A DNA stretch of 64,000 nucleotides from Reticulitermes speratus (lineage: Eukaryota; Arthropoda; Insecta; Blattodea; Rhinotermitidae), in assembly GCA_021186555.1 (NCBI GenBank), contig JAJKFL010000010.1, positions 23,814,679 through 23,878,678 of the forward strand, in the 5' to 3' direction. Of this stretch, positions 45,084-55,378 are shown one piece after another; the first letter of the stretch is position 1, and every line of letters begins with the position of its first letter. The notes below the pieces were generated by a model. It did no database searches and was not told the DNA's origin. It was given only the letters and a program-made list of their open reading frames with translations. A program made the translations under genes and the position numbers.

Positions 45084-45460
45084 GTAAGTCACTGTGCCTC
45101 TACAGTAGCTCAAAAAGTGGCACTACAATAGCTGAAAAGTAAGCCACTGTGCCACTATAATAGCTCCAAAAGTAAGTCACTGTGCCACTACAATAGCTGA
45201 AAAGTAAGCCACTTTACGATAGCTCAAGACGTAAGTCACTGTGCCACTAAAATAGCTCGAAAAGTAAGTCTATGTGCCACTACAGTGACTGAAAAGTAAG
45301 CCACTGTGCCATAGCTCAAGAAGTCACTGTGCTACTATAATAACTCACAGTAAGTCACTGTACCACTACGATAGCTCAAAAAGTAAACCACTGTGTCACT
45401 GCAGTGGCTCAATAATTAGGTCACTGTGCCACTGCAATGGCTCAAAAGTAAGTCAGTCAC
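45065..45460. repeat. About 11 degenerate copies of the exon 10 end and donor site
   Basis: The real exon/intron junction GCCACTACAGTAGCTCAAAA | GTAAGTCACTGT recurs along the intron as GCCACTATAATAGCTCCAAA AGTAAGTCACTGT, GCCACTACAATAGCTGAAAA GTAAGCCACT and so on, with a unit near 33 bp. Many copies keep a GTAAG donor core. The array takes up most of the 440-bp intron. Extended translation reaches TAG within about 20 codons after the true junction. Confidence 0.92.
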
Positions 45461-45523
45461 ACATCTGGTAGTGAATTATTACTCTCTCTTATAAGAACTC
45501 ATACAGCTTGATTTGTTTTTTAG

Positions 45524-45640
45524 GCAGAGAACATTAAGAAGAATCGTTATCCTGAAGTTATGCCGTATGACCACGCTCGGGTTGTGCTCAATGACCTTGC
45601 CAACATCTCAGGATCTGACTACATCAATGCATCCACAATT
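45524..45640 (+). CDS. IA-2: IA-2 exon 11 in window: KNRY and DYINAS motifs
   Basis: Acceptor TTTTTTAG, donor GTGAGT, 117 nt, phase 0 at both ends. It reads [20 protein letters not shown], then [23 protein letters not shown] is the phosphotyrosine-recognition loop and DYINAS the conserved core strand of classical PTPs, so substrate-recognition elements are kept although the P-loop is altered. Confidence 0.97.
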
Positions 45641-45971
45641 GTGAGTTACTTCCACTTGTAGTTGTCTCTTGGTGACTGACACATTATGTTTTCTGCTTAC
45701 AACCATGATTGTGCAAGACTGAGGTGATAACACTCAGAACCATAACTACCTAATTTTGTACCTGCATGCCACCCTTCCACATGGCCCCCCTCCCCAATAC
45801 TTTCATAGTAGTTATTTTGGTAAAGATGTAGGTACATATATAATAATAGAAACAAGAATAATAAGGGTGCTGTGTTTATTTCATCATTGGCTAATGCTTG
45901 GGATAGAAGATGCATAATTTATACGTTCTTTCTGCGCCTGTCAGCCTTGCGCACATGAGGCACATTCCTCA

Positions 45972-46205
45972 CTCACCTCACCCTTGTTACGACTGTGATC
46001 ACACCAGTCACTGAAGATTGCTGTCTTCTGGTATATGACATCGTGTAATTTGGTATGCTAGTACAAGCATCTCTGAAGAAACAACTGCATATATCTTCCA
46101 TCCTGAAGATGAAAACAGAAACTTGCACTGTAACCGTACGCCTGTCTACTGAACTACGTGGCATTGCATCCCACGTGACAATCTTCAAAACCGTGATTGG
46201 CAAAT
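45972..46205. repeat. Foldback MITE, family B, diverged copy
   Basis: CTGTCTTCTGGTATATGACA TCGTG at the left; CATCCTGAAGATGAAAAC at the centre; GGCATTGCATCCCACGTGAC AATCTTCAAAACC at the right. Confidence 0.55.
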
Positions 46206-47239
46206 AAGATTGTTTTGTAAACTTTATTAAAATATTAAAATTGGAAGTAGTTTAAGTGAAATGTGGAAGAGCTGTCAGGTTGAACAATCTCTGGTAATTT
46301 TCCTGTCTCTCTGTTTCTGCGTGTGAGATGAGTCTTAAAATGTGTGAGATGTAAATGCCATACAGAGCCAGTGTACCTAAAATGGCTCCTAGCACAGTAC
46401 CTGAGGCTTATGTTAGGAGTAAGAAGTGAAAAATAAATAAGAATGTGCATCTTACTTGATTAGCAATGTGGGACTGGACCTGCTTATACTTCATATTTTA
46501 AAGATGTCCGTTTTATTCCTGTATGGCCATCTACATATGAAGATATATGCTAGAAATTCACTTAATGTGTAGTTTAAACTACAGTGGCATTATATTGTAT
46601 GGCAGCCATTGCTAGTTACTTCCATTGGGTCATTTGTTGCATAAGCAGGCATCAGTTTTTTATGAGTTACCTGCAGTCACTATGTGGATTCCATGGGAGC
46701 AAAACGTGTTTTTGTATGATACATATGTTAATACGGTTACTACAAGAAGTGTCATAAATTCAGGCAAAAATGTGTGGTTGTCAGATAATATAATGTAGCC
46801 ATAAGACTGTCACTTTATTTTATAGAAAAAGGCACTAAACATGACTAAATTTCACTTCATACTCTTTGACTACAGTCAAATGTCGTAACAGCAATGAAGA
46901 CCCAGCTGAACATGAGTCAAAACATGCCATTATACACAGCTTGTGTAGTAGAGTAGCACAGACATTACAGAATTGAAGTACCATGTTAAAACCTGTCACA
47001 TTGTCCTTTTGTTTACAAATGTCCTACAGAGTGCCATGGAATTCAACACAGACCCTCACAAATACAAGCCACATAACAGCCATGAGGTTGTCTGCTTTCA
47101 TTGATACATGAAGTAAAATAATATTTTCTTATTGCATTAATTGTGTTAATCAGTGGTAATCAGTTCCATCAAACTCATTTACTCTTTTACTCATGCATTT
47201 GTTTTTTATGAAGTAAGTTAAATAATGCCTATGTGTGCG
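46206..47239. other. Intron 11, unassigned
   Basis: No recognised gene. GTGCCATGGAATTCAACACA GACC (about 47032-47055) is unlike nearby AT-rich DNA but shows no homology I recognise. Confidence 0.4.
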
Positions 47240-47465
47240 AGACTTGAGGTTTCCATAGCAGTGTGATTAAGGGATCGGGTCATCTGGGATGTGAAGTCTC
47301 ACTGGATGAGTAGGTTTCCAACATTTTGGAGGAATGTAGTGTCTTCATCTTCAAAGGTTCAAAAAATCCCTAAAACGACTCTTGGCCCTTCAAGGAGAAG
47401 GCATTTGTGTCTTCAAAATGTTGTGAACCACAATGCAGTAGCATCACATGCCAGCAGACCTGACT
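47240..47465. repeat. Foldback MITE, family B, 50 bp before exon 12
   Basis: Left arm ACTTGAGGTTTCCATAGCAG TG, CATCTGGGATGTGAAGTC, AACATTTTGGAGGAATG; centre TCTTCATCTTCAAAGGTTC; right arm CTTCAAAATGTTGTGAACCA, GTAGCATCACATGCCAGCAG ACC. Confidence 0.75.
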
Positions 47466-47514
47466 CCTTAATGCCTATATGTGATCCGAAATGCAACGTT
47501 TTTGCTTTTTACAG

Positions 47515-47711
47515 ACGGATCATGACCCACGTAATCCGGCCTACATTTCAACTCAAGGTCCTCTGCCACACACTGCTCCTGACTTCTGGCAGATGGTGTG
47601 GGAGCAGGGCAGCGTTGTGATGGTGATGTTGACACGGCTCACTGAGAACGGGACCGCCATGTGCCACCGCTACTGGCCTGAGGAGGGCTCCGAACTTATC
47701 ATATTTATGAG
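47515..47711 (+). CDS. IA-2: IA-2 exon 12 in window: PTP core, with a 1-nt frameshift
   Basis: Acceptor TTTTTACAG, donor GTAAAA. It reads [20 protein letters not shown], then [15 protein letters not shown] and [10 protein letters not shown], carrying the TQGPL and FWQMVW motifs of PTPs. The exon is 197 nt where 198 is expected from the phases of exons 11 and 13. After GAA CTT the sequence goes straight to AT CAT ATT TAT GAG, whereas the family has an L-Y-H-x-Y-E pattern. One base, most simply a T of a TTT run at 47696-47697, is missing. As written, the frame hits a stop after the next junction. Given the many single-base indels in nearby repeats, an assembly error is more likely than a real lesion. 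Confidence 0.95.
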
Positions 47712-48914
47712 GTAAAAAACTGTTGTTTGAAAATAATGCTGTGATCATTTATAGCAAACAATGTGGCTGGCTGCAGTATGTGCTCGGTCGGTTGGGGGAA
47801 ATTGCTTCCTGTGTTATTGTCGTCTGTTTTTCACCACCTCTTCTTCTGTCATCTCCTCCCCATGCTGTCTGCTGCTGTACCTTCCAGCACCTGTGTTGGT
47901 GACCGTTTGATGACTGGCCTTTAAACACACTTCTAATTACAGGCCTTTTCAGGACCAATGCTACCCAACCCAATCCCACCCACCCTCCCCACTTGGCCCG
48001 TATAACCTTTCCAGCCAGTCACGGACCTTTCACGTTCTACATATGTGTTTTCCTGTATCTGTTGTGTCTGACTTTCTTCTTGGACCTCTAATTCTTGAAG
48101 ATTCAGACACTAAGTTATGTTATTTGGTCTTTTCCAAATTTTAAAACAGTGAACAAGTGCTTAAGGTATGATAAAATACAAGATAACATTTAATTTGCTG
48201 TACCACGTGGCTTTGTGGAATACACTCAGTGTGTCAAGCTTTATTATTAACACATCATTTCCAGTTTCAAAATAAAATGCCATTGTCAGGCAATATTATC
48301 ATAGATTTAAAAATTAAGAATTAAAATCATTTTTGTTATTATTATTACTTTCAATATTAAATTTATGATATTGTTGCTCATTGATGCATTTTATGTTGAT
48401 ACTTGTAGAGACGTGTAAAATAATAAATGTTAGACGTTGATTGCTTGATGAAAATATATAGTAAATTAAATTATGTGATTCAAAACATGATGTAAAGTAT
48501 GTTAAATGGTAACGTCTTTTATGCCAGCACAGTAACTTTGACAAAGATGATACCAGATGTTTTGCTCCCTCTATAAAACCTTTCTAAATTTCAGGGTTCT
48601 TTGAAGGAAGAGAACTTAAAAAGTCAAAGTTGAAAAAAAAAATGGGCAGCACATAGAACTGACTGCAAATGGTAAAGGAGACTGTTCTGAAAATGGAGAA
48701 ATGAAAAGTTGCCATTGTGCAAAGACACACACATTTTGTTTCTGTAATTATTGGTACAGCTTGTCAAGAAGTAACCTGTTTGTAAAACCCCATCACTCAG
48801 CTCTATCCTGAACCAGTTTGACATGACACACATCATCGCCCACTGCTTCTCTAAGATCCACTTTAATATTATTTTGTCACCTGTGCACTGGTTTCTGAAG
48901 TTTATAAATGGTGT
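47712..48914. other. Intron 12, unassigned
   Basis: AT-rich. I see nothing beyond short open frames without motifs. Confidence 0.45.
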
Positions 48915-49080
48915 GGGATTTAAGGTTCTCACAGCAGAGTTGCTGAGAATTCTGGTCTTCTGGGATGTGACAATGCATCGTGCTTGACCCTGAAGCTGAA
49001 GGCACTACACTCCCTCCAAAATGTCAGGAACCACTCACCCAGCAACACAGTGTCATGTCTCAGAAGACCCAAATCCTTTG
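48915..49080. repeat. Foldback MITE, family B, 70 bp before exon 13
   Basis: ATTTAAGGTTCTCACAGCAG, TTCTGGTCTTCTGGGATGTG ACAATGC, TGACCCTGAAGCTGAAGGCA, then AAAATGTCAGGAACCACTCA CCCAGC and TGTCATGTCTCAGAAGACCC AAATCC. Left and right arms are inverted copies. Confidence 0.8.
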
Positions 49081-49150
49081 TAAATGATATTGTGGATGTC
49101 AGAGAGGTATCGGACTTTGTCTGCCATCAGTGAAGTATTTCTATCTCCAG

Positions 49151-49317
49151 GTGCACCTTGTAAGCGAACATATCTGGTGTGATGACTATCTGGTACGCAG
49201 CTTCTACCTGAAGAACCTCAAGACGGGTGAAACTCGCACAGTGACTCAGTTCCATTTCCTCTCTTGGCCTGATTCTGGTGTTCCACTCTCCACCAAGGCT
49301 TTGCTCGAGTTCCGCAG
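49151..49317 (+). CDS. IA-2: IA-2 exon 13 in window: WPD loop
   Basis: Acceptor TCTCCAG, donor GTGAGA, 167 nt, phase 0 in and 2 out. It reads [20 protein letters not shown], then [28 protein letters not shown]. The WPD loop has the catalytic-acid Asp. Human PTPRN has Ala here (WPAEG) and phogrin has a Tyr-Asp form, so this insect protein is closer to a canonical PTP at this site. The exon ends in LLEFR with a split Arg codon. Confidence 0.97.
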
Positions 49318-50160
49318 GTGAGAATAATTCTTGTAACAAAACGCTTGAAATATGGTTCAGTTTTAATGAGCATGATATAAATAATCTAATGATTCAGTAC
49401 AAGTTTTGACATTGCTTGATTCATTTCACTGTAATTATACTGGACATTATGTATTGTTTTCAATTATCTCTATCTCCATCAACATGAGTCTGGTTCATTG
49501 GTCTGTCTGTTGCTTGCGTGGTTGGTTTCTCCATTCTTTTATATTTCCCAGAAGACTGTGAGAGATAGTAGGGCACCTGTTACTGACCTGCCAGCCTCGC
49601 AGCTTCTGTCGTCAGAAGAGTGGCTGGAAATGTGTACAAAACCAAAACACATAATCTGCAGGTGTACTTGTAAGGTAATGTGCCGGCTGGGCAGTTTGCA
49701 CAAAATTTACTGCCTTAGTAAAGGAAAATTGGCAGTTGAACTCTATCACAGGTCTTATCAAAGTTCAAAATACACTTTGGTATACTGTAACAAAAACAGA
49801 CGAATTGAAAAACAGCACTTAATGAAGCAGTGCAATATCGGAGAGTGGATATATTAGCTAGTTTAATATACAGGGGGAGAGCCAAGTTCTGTAGAACTTG
49901 CTACTTAAGTAGAGCTTTTGTAGACATTAAATGTGTTTGGTACAACTTTAAGTTTCATATCACTGACATGCTTCATATTGTCAACTTACATTTTGTACAT
50001 AATATATAGATACAGTATGTTTTTGATCCATCACCCATACCAAAATCTCACGTGCCTAATTCCTGCAACTCATTTTACACACTTTTACCAGATCTACATC
50101 ATATTAGGTCCCTGAAGTAAGTGACGTTTGTGTCCTTGATTCAAATCTTGTAATGTGACT
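49318..50160. other. Start of intron 13, unassigned
   Basis: Contains a 119-codon plus-strand open frame (49498-49857) with Cys-rich stretches but no motif I recognise and no sign of splicing into IA-2. Confidence 0.4.
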
Positions 50161-50169
50161 GAAATGTCG

Positions 50170-50194
50170 AGAATTGATTTGATGGATTGATTGA

Positions 50195-50228
<34 letters not shown>

Positions 50229-50275
50229 GTGAGTGAGTGGGTGAGTGAGCGAGTGAGTGGGTGAGTGAGTGAAAG
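50170..50275. repeat. ATTG and GAGT tetranucleotide microsatellite
   Basis: ATTGATTGATTGATTGATTG followed by GAGTGAGTGAGTGGGTGAGT repeats. Confidence 0.95.
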
Positions 50276-50923
50276 ACGACATGAAAAATTTGTACGAAAA
50301 AAGAAAGTTTCTGATTGGTTTTGACCAAGCGGGTGGAACATTAAAACAAAAATGGTGGTAAGATTTTAGGAAGTATGGAAAAAATAGTAATGAAGGATGG
50401 AATTGGGGTCATCTAGTAGAAGCAAGGAACAAAACATAAATCCTTCATGGATAAATCCACGTTCTTGGAGACTGAAGAAAGCGTGAATGTCTAAATGGAG
50501 GTTCTGAATCATGCTGAGTTGCACCTTTCTGTACAAAAAGAATTATTCGTTGTGAAGTTACTCTTCCAATACGGAGTCAACTATGCAGTTTAGCTTCAGG
50601 TTTTGGAAAGTTTGTGGCAGCAGTTGGTAACAATAAGAGCACTTTATGTCAGGATAGCATGCCTTATCACACAGCAGTTGCAGTAAAGCAGTTTTTGACA
50701 AACACCAGATGCCAGGAATAGAATACATTATCATACTCTTCTTACATATGGATATGTGTGTGTTTTGTACTTGTGTGTGCTTTTTTATGTCTTTGTGTTT
50801 GTGCTTTCGTGTGTTTCGTGTATGCTTTTGTGTGTATTTTTGTGTTTGTATGCACATATGTATGTGTGTATATATGTATGTGCATAGGTAGGTAGGTAGA
50901 TGTAGCTGTTTGTTTCATGTTTT

Positions 50924-51245
50924 AACTCACTAACTCTATGGAGCTAGAATCCTTCTTGAGAAGCTAACACTCATGCCACTTTTCAAGAAATTTCCCACAG
51001 TTGCTGGAACATGGAGGCTCATTACCATGTTCACAGCAGCTCACTGCTAGCCTCTCTAACCTGAGCCAGAAGGATCCAGTCCATGTCCTCCCATCCTATT
51101 TCTTTAATATACATTTTAATATTATCCTCTCTTCTGTGCCAAGGTCTTTCAAGTAGTCCCTTTTCTTAGGTTTTACCACCAAAATCCTGTAAGCATTTCT
51201 TTTCTCCCATATGTGCTACATGTCCTGCCCTTTTCATTCTCCTCC
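50924..51245 (+). mobile_element. LINE-like dispersed repeat with degraded ORF, copy 1
   Basis: ACTCACTAACTCTATGGAGC, TTCTTGAGAAGCTAACAC, GGCTCATTACCATGTTCACA. The order matches 56777-57075, where the encoded peptide is better kept. Frames here are broken. Confidence 0.6.
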
Positions 51246-51486
51246 TTGATTCGATTACCCGACTGGTATTTGGTGAGGAGTGGAAATTAAAAGTCTTGCT
51301 GCTCCTAACTGAGCATCCTCAAGTTTTGTTACCACATTATTAAACACGCTTTCCCATATGCCATTTGCATTTTTCAAGTCCCTCCTAAAGGGACAAGCAC
51401 CCTTCAGGCACGCATCTACTACTTTTATTGCCCTACACAACTTCTAGCTTTGTAATACAATTTAAATCATGTCACTCTGGAATTAG

Positions 51487-51733
51487 CACTGCGCTACAAG
51501 CCGGAAGGTCGCGGGTTCGGTTTCCGCTGGAGTCGTTGACTTAATCCTTCTGGCCGCACTATGGCTCTGGGGTCAACTCAGCCTCTAACAAAAATAAATA
51601 CCAGGGGTATCCCCGGTGCGTAGGGTTGACATGGTTGCCATCTTCATTTGCCGATTGTTTTGAAGTTGTGGGAGCCTCAACCTCCTGGAGCTCTAATGGC
51701 CTGTCCAGGCCTGTAGAGGGATTGCTTTACTCT
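51487..51733 (+). mobile_element. tRNA-derived SINE, family 3, copy 2
   Basis: ACTGCGCTACAAGCCGGAAG GTCGCGGGTTCGG head, CTGGGGTCAACTCAGCCTCT body, GGGAGCCTCAACCTCCTGGA and GGCCTGTCCAGGCCTGTAGA tail; matches 22927-23200. Confidence 0.87.
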
Positions 51734-51814
51734 GGAATCAGGACATACAGATTTTGAAGAATGTGAATTTTATACCTCCTGTACGAAGTTTGCAAGATTT
51801 AAATTTTCCACAGT

Positions 51815-52015
51815 GTTGTTTTTGAGGTTTCAGGTCTTCCAGGCTGCAACGCTGTGTCGCTGGATTAGGGTTTCCTGACATTCCAAAGGAACGCAGTGAC
51901 TTCATCTTCAGGATTGAAATGAAGATGAAGTCACTGTGTTTCTTCAAAACATCAGGAAGTCCTAACCCAGTGACACAGTGTTACATCCCAGAAGTCCTGA
52001 ATCCTGAAGTTTACA
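51815..52015. repeat. Foldback MITE, family B, best-preserved copy
   Basis: Left arm TTTTTGAGGTTTCAGGTCTT CC, AACGCTGTGTCGCTGGATTA GGGTTTCCTGACATT, GAACGCAGTGACTTCATCTT CAGG. Right arm the inverse: CCTGAAGATGAA-like centre, TCAGGAAGTCCTAACCCAGT GACACAGTGTTACATCCCAG AAG and CCTGAATCCTGAAG. Confidence 0.88.
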
Positions 52016-52281
52016 CTTCTTGGACCACCTTGAAGATGGCACCAGCCAGTTTGTTGGAAACGTTGGTGTTTATTTATCACTCAACACAAAGCCATGTCCC
52101 AAAGGACTTCAATCTTCAGTGCTCTGGTCATTTCAGCCTCAAAACACCTGTAGCTCTCACTGGTATAACCATAGTGGTGCAATGTGCAGGCTTATTGCAA
52201 GTAACAGCACTCTTTCAAGTGCATTATGCTTGATCCAACTTGAAGTAACATGAATTCTAAAAGGTTCTGACGATGATATAT

Positions 52282-52520
52282 AACATTGAGAACCAATTGT
52301 CTTTTGGACTTTGTCCATTGTCTTTAATGTGAATATAAAATATAAAATTCACTACGTTTCGGAAGATGGCTGTTCTTCCGTCTTCAGGCGATGCCTACTC
52401 AGATGGGTCCTATTGATCAAGCTAGTCCCAATCACTGGACTGGTCCAGTGATTGGGACTAGCTTGATCATTCACATTAAAGACGATGGACAAAGTACAAA
52501 GAATAGTGGTTCTCAATGTT
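52282..52520. repeat. Foldback element with a perfect 26-bp hairpin core
   Basis: Outer arms AACATTGAGAACC and GGTTCTCAATGTT, then GACTTTGTCCATTGTCTTTA ATGTGAAT and its inverse. The core 52415-52440 is the exact inverse of 52443-52468 around a 2-base centre. The left arm has about 85 extra bases with TACGTTTCGGAAGATGGC not matched on the right. Confidence 0.9.
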
Positions 52521-52590
52521 GAAGTAACATGTTTGATGACTGATGCAACCATTCCTGCGCAACCATAAATATTCCCTGCCACTATCATTT

Positions 52591-52719
52591 GTACAGAGTG
52601 TCCCTCTTATCATGTCCTTGAGCACAGTAGCTACATTGCACAGGAAGCCTGCATCTGTCAGGACATGCTGTGGCAGGTGCTGTGCTCTGGGACACAATGA
52701 AAGAGACGTCCTGTAGAAT
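52591..52719. mobile_element. Short mariner-like MITE, copy 2
   Basis: TACAGAGTGTCCCTCTTATC at the left, inverted TCTACAGGACGTCTCTTTCA at the right; same family and length as 31849-31976. Confidence 0.75.
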
Positions 52720-53690
52720 TTCCCTGTAGTTTATCAGTTTGTTGGTTTGGATCATACAATGCATTTGTGTTCTCACTGTCTTAGGCACTGCAGCTGCCAT
52801 CAGATATCCCAGTACATGCAGGCTTTCTGTGTGATAATGCTGCCATGCTTCATGCACTGATGAAAGAAAAATTTTGTATATATTTTTCTGGTCACTGGTT
52901 GTGCAGTTTTGCTTACAGATACAGAGCAACAAAAGAGTCATAAAGTTTGAACACAATTCTTTAAATCAAATAATGTAACATGTCTAATTCATGATATCAG
53001 GTGAAAAATTCCTTAACATACACTCTGAAATATTTTCCTGGGTTGTAAGTAACATTGTTATTGTCATAAGTATGTAGTAATTGATCTGAACACAAAATGG
53101 TCTCAGAGGATTCCAAAGCCTTCAGTCCAGCAAGAACAATCAAAGCAGTCACATTTATAATAGTACACTCTCATAAATAACTAGGAAAATGTAGGACCTT
53201 CTTTTGATGATAAAGTTTTGAATCACATTTGTATTAGTCACTCCCATTTGCTTAAATGGATCTACGCAGCGTTTTAAGGCCCAATGATGACTTAAGTTAT
53301 TATTGAATGTAATGGTGAGTGGCCCAACATCATCTAAAGTTGTCATAAAATTGCACAAGTAGCACTGGTCTTGGCATTTAACACTGGGCCACTGGAATGT
53401 CTTGACAATTTAAACCTTGGTCCTAAAAGTGTTAGCAGAGCATAAGTAAGGTAACGTCTATTACAAGACATATTGTTTGAGTCTCCAAGCAAATTTCAGT
53501 TTACCTCTGGCTAATAGGAACCTAAAATGTGCATCAGATATGCATGTCAGGTGACAGTCCCTGTGTTCAGAAAAAAAGAATTCATTGCACTTATATTTAA
53601 ATAAAAGAAGAGGGCACAACATCACTAACTGAATCACATCAGCTCTGCTGTTAGCAATGATATTTGTAAGCAACATTTGCGGTTTTGACA
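52720..53690. other. Intron 13, unassigned
   Basis: Open frames on the minus strand (52585-52956, 53155-53358, 53461-53856) have no recognised domain. Confidence 0.4.
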
Positions 53691-53692
53691 GC

Positions 53693-53850
53693 AGTATTTT
53701 TGTTGAGGGTTCAGGCTGACTGGGATGTGATGCTGTGTTGCTGAGGTGGTGGTTCCTGACATTTTGAATGAACGTACTGCCTTCTTCTTCAGTATCAGGA
53801 AATACCAGCCCGCAATGCAGCATCACATACCAGCAGGCCCCGATCTCCAG
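53693..53850. repeat. Foldback MITE, family B
   Basis: GGGTTCAGGCTGACTGGGAT GTGATGCTGTGTTGCTGAGG at the left; TTCTTCTTCAGTATCAGG at the centre; CAATGCAGCATCACATACCA GCAGGCCC at the right. Confidence 0.7.
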
Positions 53851-55204
53851 TGACATTTCTGTTTTGGGAATTCATATAGAAAGAACTTACAGGTCTTAAC
53901 ACAAGGTCTGCAGTAAGTATACGCCGTTGTGTAGAACTACAGGATTTTACTTCTTTATCTATATGCTTTACCATACTAACATTAACATTTCTTGCATCCC
54001 ACAATAGTCGCAATCCTTCCATCATTTTTGCAGCTTTTGCAATTGGCGTCTGAAAACGAATTGCATAGTTGCAAAATTGATGAGAGTGTTGTGATGTCAC
54101 CTCGTGAAGCTTGTCACCACTGCACCAGCAGCTAGCACTGCCTTGTCTAAACCAACTTCTTCTGTCAGTGCTTTCTACAGATTTCTGCAGTTAGATTAAG
54201 TATTCTTTTGTAGCTAACAAATTAATCACAGTAACAAACATTTGTAAGTTAATGGTGGACAAAAGTTTGTGTTAATTAAGTATTGTATGTAAGTGTCAAC
54301 ATATGTAGTTGAGGCAGATGTAAACCTTAAAAATTTGTTACCAGCGAATTTAGTACAGACAGATTGAGCACAGGCATGTCATGTTTCAACACAGTCGCAT
54401 ATCTACCACGCACTCTACACACTTTCTAACCCATGCTTATGACTTGGCATGCTAACAACAGCACAAAGAAGGGTCTTATGTTATTCACACTTTAGGGTTT
54501 TCATTTGACTCACCCTCATATGATTTAGCTGGCGTGTGCTCAGCTGAAGATTACCTTTAAGCAGAAGCTTCTTAACGTTATTTTCTGTGTAGCTGTTTTG
54601 TTTTTGAAGAATTTTGATTCTTACCCAGATCAATGAAAATCATATGGACCCTATTAAAAATTAAGTATCATGGAACTCATTCATATTAATGTAAAATCAA
54701 GGGCAATTCTAATTAGCACACAGAAACAGAGTCGAATTGGAGTGAATTAGTTAGTTTGCAGGAAAATTCCGTTTGATTTCTCTCATTTGTGAATTATAAA
54801 TTCAGTAATCCCTTTCAGTTCCACTTCGGAACCATAGCTGTACAGGGAGTTTCATAAATATAGCTTACCAACAGCAATGTAAGGTGAGTGCATTGTACAA
54901 TTAAACCCATTTCCTATTTCATTTTAACAACATAATGTTACTAAGCCAAGAATTTTGTATAATTAAAATTTGTTGAAGAAAATATTAGCAGAGCCCGTGA
55001 AAAGCATTTCTGGGACCCTTGCCCAGCAAAGCAGAGTTTTGGAACACTGACATAAAAGTTCCTTCTTACTACATATCACCTGTTACTCGTGGTGTCAGTC
55101 TCATACATTTCTGAATCTAGTATTCTCAGTCAGAGTGAATACTCAAACAGAAACCCATTATTTCTTAAAGTGATTCACTGAAAAGTAAATTAGGAAATGT
55201 AAGT
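53851..55204. other. Intron 13, unassigned
   Basis: No recognised repeat, RNA or coding feature. Confidence 0.4.
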
Positions 55205-55378
55205 CTTGAGATTGTCACAGAGGTGCAATAGAAGATTCTGGTTTTCTACAATATAAGACTGTGTCACTGGCAAAGTGGTTCTTCATGGACCTTGAACCAT
55301 TGAAAATGAAGGTGACATGGTTGAAACCACTTACCCAACAATGCAGTGTAACATTCCAGAAGACCTGAATTTTGAAGT
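55205..55378. repeat. Foldback MITE, family B
   Basis: CTTGAGATTGTCACAGAGGT GC, GACTGTGTCACTGGCAAAGT GG at the left; CAATGCAGTGTAACATTCCA GAAGACCTGAATTTTGAAG at the right. Confidence 0.7.

Noticed and set aside
49498-49857. A 119-codon plus-strand frame in intron 13
   Set aside because: No known motif. It does not fit IA-2 phase or sequence between exons 13 and 14, which join perfectly without it.
52585-54100. Several minus-strand frames of 67-131 codons
   Set aside because: No motifs, and one overlaps a MITE and another a foldback element. Treated as chance frames.
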